Shown: positions 56,801 through 64,000 of the stretch, in pieces | Numbering within the stretch: the first letter of the stretch is position 1 | Layout of the letters: each line of letters opens with the position of its first letter | Assembly: GCA_039111635.1 (NCBI GenBank) | Contig: JBCAQO010000006.1 | Span: 1 to 64,000 of the forward strand | Reading direction: 5' to 3' | DNA length: 64,000 nt | From: Heterobasidion occidentale | Lineage: Eukaryota > Basidiomycota > Agaricomycetes > Russulales > Bondarzewiaceae | Position numbers and translations under genes: made by a program | Notes under the pieces: generated by a model | What the model was told of the DNA's origin: nothing | What the model saw: only the letters and a program-made list of their open reading frames with translations | Databases searched by the model: none

Positions 56801-59800
56801 GAGTTTATGGGTAACAATCTTACTATCATGTTTACGCCGAAGTAGAAGTTGATGACCGTGGGTCAGGGTTCATCAAAGGATCACAAGAGACACTCAGGAC
56901 ACCCGACCGAGTCCTCGATCGCCAGACCTATCAAAACTACAGCACGAGAATGCAGCCAACGTTTGCAACAAAACGCTCCGAACTTTATACGCTGTTCAAA
57001 TTCTACACAGAGCGTAAGCGCCGGCATGGTGACGAAGACCCAGCGGATCGGCAAGTCTACATCTTTGTTTTGGGCACAACAGCGTATTGACGCTATCTTA
57101 GAACACATGCAGCGTTAGATGCAATGCATTTAAAGAAGCTTTCCGGAGATAAGGTAGACTTTCTGTGAGTTCGATAATTTATTATTCTCCGGAGTCGACA
57201 ATTCACCTGATTACCATCTAAAAGCTATGTAGATGAGGTCCAAGATCTTCTTCTGATAGAAGCTGCGTGTAGGAGTTTTTGCCGCATAGTGTCCTTTCAC
57301 ATCTGAAACCTTTGGCATCCATCCTAGTTTTGAGATCGATTTGCCGGAATCCCAACGGTCTTTTCTGGGCAGGAGATACCGCTCAAACCATTTCTTTCGG
57401 TAGCGCATTTCGCTTTAATGACTTGAAGGCTTTCGTGTATCAGGTGGAGGTGGGCATCCAGTACTTGTATACCTCACACATAAGCCCTGATTAACGCCTG
57501 CTACCGTACAGAGACAGCTGGACAAAGATGGCCACCGGTCGCTCCTGTACAAAGAACCAGAAGCTTTTCAGCTAACGATAAATTACAGGTCGCATGGAGG
57601 CATAGTCAGATGCGCTCATTCAGTTGTTGAACTGATCTCTAGATTCTGGCCTGATTCAATCGACGTCTTAGCGGAGGAGAAAGGTATGATCGATGGGGTC
57701 CGACCAGTCTTCTTCGTTGGCAAGGGTGAAATAAACTACACCGAGTTTTTCTCTGGAACAGAAAACGTAGCTATCGAGCTTGGGGCGAACCAGTGTATGT
57801 GTACATGGGCATACCTGAGACTGACGCTGAAGGTTTTTTGTTACCAGGTATTCTGGTTAGAAATGGTGCGGCAAAAGAGAAGCTGATGGAAAAAATTGGT
57901 GATATCGGATCGGTATTGTGAGCCTCACAACTTCCTAGTTTATGCTCTCCAGTGTTTTGATCAGGTTTCAAATCTAAACCCGGCTTGGTTACAGAACTCT
58001 CTTTGAGAGTAAAGGTCTCGAATATGATGACGTGCGTAAATACCTTTCTTGATGAGCGATGAATCTGAGCGTGCGTCGTGAACGTAGGTGTTGCTTTATA
58101 ACTTCTTCGAAGATTCGGATATCGACGAGAAGAAATGGCATGTTTTCAAAAACATGGCATCCAATGACGATAATACTCGAGCACACCGACTTGACTTTGG
58201 AGAAAAGAATGCCGAGATCTGTGCTGATGTTAGTATCACATGTCTTTCTACTGTTGAATCAAGCCCGTTCATTGACGAATCCACTAGCTGAAGTTCCTAT
58301 ACGTCGCAGTAACACGAGCTCGCAGGAACGTGTGGTTTTTTGATCAATCCGAAAATGCGAGCATATGAAGGTCGGCATCCTTCACTGTATCTTCAGGGAA
58401 TTTGAATGCAATGCTGTTACCGTTTGAAGGCATACTGGACAGAGAAGCAGCTGATCGAAGTGCGTTCAACGCATGAAGGCATCTCAAACTTAGCCGTTGC
58501 ATCAAAGCCGGACGATTGGGTAAATCGCGCCTGGGAATATTACAATCGTCACCAGTATGGCCAAGCAGTCAGTGCCTTTCGGCGCGCCCAATTGCCTCGT
58601 GAAGCCGCTGTCGCTTCTGCGCACGTACTGCAAGGCATAGCTCAACGATGTGTCGAAGACGGAAGCTCGCGTACCCGTGCCTTTGAAGCAGCTGCTGACG
58701 CCTTCCGTGCGTGCGTGGCTCAGGCCAACGGAGACGAGGACCGCGGTGCTCTCTTCTACAAAGCGGGAGAGTGTTATACGGCAGCCAGAAAATCTGACAA
58801 TGCAAAGACAGCATTTGTCGATGCCGCCAAAGCATTCATTCAATGTGCAGCAGACTTGGCTCCCTCCAGCTCACAGCAAAAGATTTTCTACCGTCGTGCA
58901 GCAGAGTGTTATGAAGGCATAAAGCGATACCGACAAGCTGCTGAAGCCTACGTCCTGGCGTTCATGTTCACTAAAGCAGTCGTCAACTACCGCGATGCAA
59001 AATTATTAGAATCTGCAGTCGGGGTCATCTTGCGCCACAATGATCTGATCGATGTTGAAGTAGCAGAGCACGTAAAGGAGACTGCACGCTTTGAATTCTT
59101 AAGCAAGCAGAAAGTCGAGTAGGGTCTTTATCACTCGTTCATGTCCTTATGCTGATCGTTAACTTCAAGGCAAGCCAGAATGCTGTTCACCACGGACGAA
59201 GAATTCGCACAGTACTTAGTTGATCGCGACTTCACTATCATCCATGCTCAATTCCTCGAAGACAAGGGAAAGTACGAAAACGCTGCGAGACTGTATCTCC
59301 AAGAAGGTGATAGAAAGCGTGCGATCGGTACCCTTTGCAAGGCTTCCAATCGGCAAACCACTGTTGTCGCCTGGACTCTCGATGCTCTCTGGAACATTTT
59401 GTCATTTGCGGTACAGCGAGAGGACTTGGCTACAACGCAATTGGACGATGTTCAATATTTCTTCGAAGTCTTGGCCAAGGTTGACACCGAAGCGTTCAGC
59501 ATGGACGCTGATCAAGAGGTGCGAGATCTCGATTATCATACAGTGACACATGTGCTTTACCTCTTCGCTCTATGCAGTTCACAATTTTCAAGGCTATATT
59601 CACGTTAAACATAGATGTTTGACAAAGGTAGGACGAATGCTTTGCTCATCAGACACGAACAAAGCTCTGTCACTTCTCTGTTTGGACGCCCTGTTCCATG
59701 ATTTGTCCACATCCGAGATCGACACCCAATCCCAGACCATCGATTTCCTTCTTATGTTTTATGCCTACGGACGGCTCATGCAAGAGGTCATTACAGTTCC

Positions 59801-59993
59801 AAAGCCGTGGACGCACAACGCATGGCAAAAGTTGTTTTCGTTTGAACCAACTGGCGAAGCTCAAGTTCGGATTCGGCCTGGAAGTTTCCTCAAAAGTGCT
59901 TTCCTCAGCAGGGAATGCGAAGTACCGCAGCGTATCAACGCACTATACGACTTTCCAATCATTATTTCACCCAAACCCTCCGTCAACACTTGA
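53891..59993 (+). CDS. Large TRANK1-like UvrD-family helicase with C-terminal TPR-like repeats
   Basis: It has more than fifteen exons. The N-terminal part is all-alpha (YKIVSKLIFDQFPSIVDRYS, MEAVRALGDEILRKQK). The helicase core has Walker A GRSGTGKTTTIL split by an intron (56119-56200), then motif II YVDEVQDLLLI at 57226, motif III FWAGDTAQTISFGSAFRFND, motif IV INYRSHGGIVRCAHS at 57580, EFFSGTENVAIELGANQ, KGLEYDDVLLYNFF, and motif VI VAVTRARRNVW at 58302. The C-terminal part has helical repeats (AWEYYNRHQYGQAVSAFRRA, FYKAGECYTAARKSDNAKTA, FLEDKGKYENAARLYLQEGD). SF1A helicases move on nucleic acid; the TRANK1-like branch is common in agaricomycetes and of unknown role. One-base slips appear near 56477 (before DHHFPLFIT) and 58357 (before EHMK). 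The 5' start and 3' end are not fixed, and the N gap lies 38 bp beyond the last exon read. Confidence 0.75.
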
Positions 59994-60030
59994 TTCGACG
60001 TCTCCGGACAAGAAATACTCAATAGAGAAC

Positions 60031-60130
60031 NNNNNNNNNNNNNNNNNNNNNNNNNNNNNNNNNNNNNNNNNNNNNNNNNNNNNNNNNNNNNNNNNNNNNN
60101 NNNNNNNNNNNNNNNNNNNNNNNNNNNNNN
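60031..60130. other. Assembly gap (100 N)
   Basis: A run of exactly 100 N is the usual placeholder for a scaffold gap of unknown size. It separates the helicase gene from the Helitron, so the two need not be true neighbours. The rest of the Helitron protein may lie in the gap. Confidence 0.95.
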
Positions 60131-61504
60131 TGAGGTAGTCCTCTTTTTTGGAATTCAACAGAGCAGACCAAGTAAGCCATTTGACCCGCATCAAGAAACA
60201 TTGAGCGTAACGATTTTATAAGATGGACCAGCTTCCTTTTGAATACACGACACACGAGTAAAGGGCGGTCCAAGGCATTTTGACCCGGTAGTAATTGTGA
60301 TTCGATTTCAGACCATTTTGCATTGCAAGTAACGGTGACAAAAAAGTTGGTGAACCTAGAGAAGAAGCAAGGGCGAGAGAATCGGCAATTTGATCAGACG
60401 CCCAACGAGCAGACCCAAGGAATGATGCTGGCAAATAGATATTTTCAGAAGGGGAAACATCTTCGACACCCATTAATGCGGCATCTTCTCGTCTGAGGCG
60501 TTCCTGATTCATTCGTATGTACCAAAGGCGCGATTCGAGATTTCGGGAGAACATATCCACCACGTATTCGTTTGTTAGACGTCCAAAGATATTGAACCGT
60601 TCTTCTCGTAACAGTCGGGCACGGTAATGCCATATTTGCGTTATTTGTGGTTGATCTGATTGTCGTGAGAATATTGAACCATTGGACCCGTTATATCTGC
60701 AAGATTTCCCTGTTTACCCCATCCTAGTGTTCCGTGAGGAAATAGCAGAGGATATCCCAGGGGTTCCCATAGACGGCTGTGTGTTGGAATGTATTGCTCT
60801 TGACCAGATGTTCGAGTAATTACAATTCGACGAGGACGAATTTCTCGTTGTGTAGTATTGTCGAAAGACATGATTGCCGCTATCTCGTCAACATTACTCG
60901 AGTCCTGTAGAATCAACCTAGCGGCAGGAAGAGTTGTTGGGTTAACGGATGCTAGCAGTCGCAATGCTCGTATAAGTGGATTAACGAGAGTCAACGTGTT
61001 CCAGAACGAAGTCAATATTTCTGGCGGTAAATTTTGTGCGATTTGTTCATGCGGAAGATGATTTGGAAGATTTGATAAAGAGCCGTCATATAAAAGCCAA
61101 CGAATGGCAGAATTATTGTGAGAGGGGCGAATTCGGTGATAGACTTTTCCTTGCACGGCAACCATACTGTTGACAGCTTGAGTCGGAAAGGCATGCGTCG
61201 TTTCCATGGATGCGAAGGAGAATATGAGATTCAGTTTGCGAGAGAGCGAAGATATTTGAGGATGTTCGAGGAGTACGGCATACTGAGCAGGTAAAGGTGG
61301 TAAAGGTGGAATTGAATGCGCATAGCAACCTCTTTCGCCACAGCAAAAGCCTGATCGTTCGCCTGTAAGCAAAATGATTCCACAGAATTGACAGCGATGA
61401 CGGTTTTCGCCGTAATATCTTCCCCATGAGAAAGACGGCGACGAAATGGCTCCTATTTCCCACAACGACACGTTCGAACCTTGATTGTCTTCATGTTCCG
61501 ACAT
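60131..61504 (-). mobile_element. Helitron transposon protein, N-terminal and Rep part; helicase part missing at gap
   Basis: The start is MSEHEDNQGSNVSLWEIGAI. A Cys-rich motif (HRCQFCGIIL, GFCCGERGC) and AVLLEHPQISSLSRKLNLIF follow. Then comes the Helitron N-terminal domain: WLLYDGSLSN, PLIRALRLLASVN, HSRLWEPLGYPLLFPHGTLG, LLREERFNIFGRLTNEYVVD, RLWYIRMNQERLRREDAALM, FVTVTCNAKWSEIESQLLPG, VCSVEFQKRGLP. These are the hallmarks of Helitron_like_N (PF14214). The HUH catalytic motif and the PIF1-like helicase should follow but the gap intervenes. Frames slip near 60340 (a T6 run on the coding strand) and 60671. The element may be non-functional or sequenced with errors. It mobilises by rolling-circle replication (known of the family). 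Confidence 0.85.
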
Positions 61505-62696
61505 CTCTTTGAAACGAGACAGCATTAATACTATGATAGTAGATATTTTGAAACATCTTACAACTTTTCCAATATATATTCCAAAGGCGCTTGCAACAAT
61601 ATGTTTCACTTTTGAACAGCGCGCGAGAGGTTGTGTAATACAAAGACATCCATTATATAAACTGTGATATTTATATCGGGTGCATGCTTGAAATAAAATT
61701 TTCACTATCACAGTGCATGAGAAGTTGACAATCGGAAAGGGAATGTGATGAAGTAGTCGTGCGGCAGGTGATGAACGTTGTAAAGTGACGCTGGAAAGTG
61801 GTTGTCCTAGAAATGTCTTAGTACTGCAGAAATAAGATATTGGACCAGTGACTTGCATATTGATAAAGAACAGCATGCCTTTGGTGTAGAACGCAAGACC
61901 CAAAAACGTGGATTGTGGACCCTCCTCTTGCTTGATGTTCCACTATGAATTCGTATTGACATACGCGGCAATGAGATCTCGCGCAGCAGAGAAAATGGTT
62001 ATGAAACGCGATAGGGTCGTTGATTATGACTGACAATCATTGTGAACGACGGAGATCAAGAGATGGACAGTTACACACCTGCGGACATTTTCCTGCACTT
62101 CAAGGACTCGTCGTAAAAGATGCCACAGAAAGGAGCACCTGCAGTCTTTCGTAGTCATTGGTGACGTCAATGCATGGAAAAGGAGCTCAGGCAAGCAATG
62201 CATGATTTCTAGCAATTGATAGACAACGCAATTGATAGACAACGCTGGAACATAAAATCAATGGGAGCGAACGACAATCTGTAAAGTGTGTCTGACGAGG
62301 ACCAACACTGAACGTTCACTGTTCAACCGTCACATCAAACTTAAAATTTTGTCACAGGAGCGCCAACACAAACGCACCACGCAAACGAATACGGCGTCGA
62401 GATATTGATTTGGGTTGTAAACCTCTTTTGTTCTAACAACAGACAGAATCAATCAGCATCTATTCTATCTGGTGGTTGAAAGGATTCCGACAACAATGTT
62501 TACACATCAGACGAAAGAGAAAGATGTATTTCAACAATACATATTGTACATTGCCGACACGGACTCATACACTGCCGACACGAACGTCCAAACGTTTTAA
62601 CGCGATCAGCTTTTGGTAAAATACAATTTTTTTCAGTCAAGTGCTGGAATGTAAATGTAAGGCAATGTTACGAGGAGAAAACGAAACGTACCGTGA
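61505..62696. other. Region upstream of the Helitron protein, no gene seen
   Basis: An open frame continues upstream of the proposed start (to 61903) but its text looks like untranslated sequence. A short direct repeat of AATTGATAGACAACG lies near 62216-62246. A CTGCCGACACG repeat lies near 62548-62585. No Helitron terminus (5' TC, 3' CTRR with hairpin) could be fixed. Confidence 0.4.
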
Positions 62697-62906
62697 TCAT
62701 GTTCGACTCTTTCTTTTACCCTTGGTTTTTGCTGACGTACGAGAACGAGCAACATCTTCAGGTGGAGACGACGGAAGAGGTGTTAACGGTGCAGAAGTGA
62801 TGTCGTTTGTGTCACCAACACGCTCGCGATAAGAAACATTTTCAACGTCGGGAAGCTGGATCATTGAGGCAAAGTGAACGGGATTAATGCTAGAAATCAT
62901 GATCAT
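62697..62906 (-). CDS. Small hypothetical protein with basic C-terminus
   Basis: It is 69 codons, MIMISSINPVHFASMIQLPD and onward, with a Thr/Pro/Ser-rich middle (SAPLTPLPSSPPEDVA) and a basic tail KTKGKRKSRT that resembles a nuclear signal. It lies between the Helitron protein and the OB-fold candidate, in the same orientation, so it may be a Helitron-borne small gene or an exon of a longer one. The start could be the second or third Met. Low confidence. Confidence 0.3.
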   Translation of the reverse strand: MIMISSINPVHFASMIQLPDVENVSYRERVGDTNDITSAPLTPLPSSPPEDVARSRTSAKTKGKRKSRT

Positions 62907-63051
62907 GAAAAAAGAATATAGAATTTAATATGGAATTACGAACGGCTGAGATACACGCGAACCACGAGAAGCATCAAGCATAGAACCAGAAGAACTGAAG
63001 CGCGGTATAAAACTGTTAGCCAAGATAACAACGAGAATCAACAACATACGA

Positions 63052-63910
63052 TTAAGAGGCTTGCTGAGCACGAGAGACGTCAAATGTGGAAGAGGAAGAA
63101 CTGATAGGGATGTTAGGACAGATTACAAAATTATAGCAAACAATAAACCTAGCGGTTGCATCATTAGAAGCATTTGCATATGCAGCGAACTTTCGACGTT
63201 TTGTGGGTGTTCCCTCCTCTGAAGGAAGCTTTGGCGAAACCCAAGAACCAACACCGAACGTGATGTCTTCGATGGCGATAGCGAGTGATCCGTTCTCGGA
63301 AACGCCACGACAATAGCCAACCACATGAACAGAAGTGTGAAGATTAGGCGACGGTGTTCTATTCCATCTTGCAGTGGATCCGTCAAAAACCGCACTTCAT
63401 AATAAGAAATTCAGTTCGCGCAGATTGAAATGATAGTAAGACGTACAGAAGAGATGAAACACGTGTATCATCTCGGACATACTCGGAAACATCGACAACA
63501 AAGCCCTTTGACGCACGATCGCTAGTCAACGGCTCGCCTTGTGTTCGAACGAATCCCGCCAAACTAGCTGACGTCGCAGAGTAGTCTAGAACACCATCTT
63601 CGTATGTATCCGAGTTTGCGTTGCCAGGATAGGGGTAAACGAAAAGCGCGTCCAACTCGATAACACCGTTTGGAGGAGCATATGCCTTGGCATACGCAAA
63701 AATGATCGAATGCGGAGGAAAAGGAACGTCTCGAGGGGGACTATAAATCCTGAGGCTCGCTTGGATAGGAGGTGCTTTGCGAAAAGTGATAGTTGTGTCG
63801 TACATATAATGATACGTGTTAACAGATTTCTCACCGGCAACTTGCTTGACGGACGACACACGAGATGCCCCCGCAACAGCAAAATTACCGAAGAGATAAA
63901 AATTGGACAT
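63052..63910 (-). CDS. Putative OB-fold-like protein next to Helitron
   Basis: Exons 63447-63910, 63149-63394 and 63052-63100 total 759 bases, 252 residues. The start is MSNFYLFGNFAVAGASRVSS. Beta-rich segments follow: NTYHYMYDTTITFRKAPPI, SIIFAYAKAYAPP, DTYEDGVLDYSATS, then FDGSTARWNRTPSPN, SVHVVGYCRGVSENGSLAIA and IEDITFGVG, and a Ser-rich tail. The alternation of short strands in the second half suggests an oligonucleotide-binding fold, and Helitrons of some lineages carry RPA-like single-strand binding genes. The assignment is inference from pattern and position; I do not recognise the family for certain. The reading frame is clean. Confidence 0.5.
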
Positions 63911-64000
63911 GGTGATGATGAAGAACGAGGCAGAAATCGAAAGCGGAAACCGTCTGCAACGAGAGCATGACTTCAACATCTCACGAGACATGACGAAGGC

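Noticed and set aside
60641..61903. Helitron protein starting at 61903
   Set aside because: The first ~130 codons are Cys/aromatic-rich noncoding-like text; the Met at 61504 followed by acidic SEHEDNQ is the better start.

Overview
The window looks like draft nuclear DNA of an agaricomycete (mushroom-forming basidiomycete). Coding exons are interrupted by many 45-60 bp introns with GT/AG (occasionally GC/AG) borders. The conserved genes are fungal: MED31, UCH37-type deubiquitinase, a YMD8/TPT-type transporter, a Zn2Cys6 factor, DUF1772 and DUF218 proteins. Several families are typical of agaricomycetes: fungal TET/JBP oxygenases, RecQ-like helicases with C2H2-like N-termini, Helitrons and TRANK1-like UvrD helicases. 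A run of 100 N at 60031-60130 marks a scaffold gap. At least eight apparent one-base deletions, most of them in short homopolymers, suggest either sequencing undercalls or recent decay.

There are two contrasting halves. Positions 1 to about 24,000 form a repeat-rich island. It carries minisatellites, two copies of a composite satellite (8.0-10.5 kb and 23.5-24.0 kb), a 44-bp tandem array, a 20-bp array and three long palindromes of about 105 bp. Embedded in it, all on the minus strand, are four genes for DNA and chromatin proteins. These are a TET/JBP-family 2OG-Fe(II) oxygenase cut by the left edge, a RecQ-family helicase of about 1,400 residues, an Spt5-like protein with an acidic N-terminus, NGN and several KOW domains, and a BRCT-domain protein. 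No transposase, integrase or telomeric repeat was seen in this half. The layout resembles a subtelomere-like or mobile-element island, and the co-oriented cassette is the most unusual part of the window.

Positions 24,000 to about 60,000 hold ordinary single-copy genes. In order they are: a glutamine-synthetase-like protein with an in-frame TAG, a single-pass membrane protein, a multi-pass membrane protein, a DUF1772 protein, a gene-poor 4 kb, a Zn2Cys6 factor, a TPT-family transporter, MED31 divergent from a UCH37-like deubiquitinase, an AT-rich unknown membrane gene, a DUF218 protein, a mitochondrial HAD-IIA (CECR5-type) protein divergent from a tandem pair of 6PGDH-like reductases, and a long TRANK1-like UvrD helicase. 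To the right of the N gap lie the N-terminal/Rep part of a Helitron on the minus strand, a small basic ORF and a possible OB-fold protein in the same orientation.

All gene calls come from reading exons, splice borders and family motifs by eye. Exon models whose summed length is a multiple of three are stated as such, and the others are approximate.
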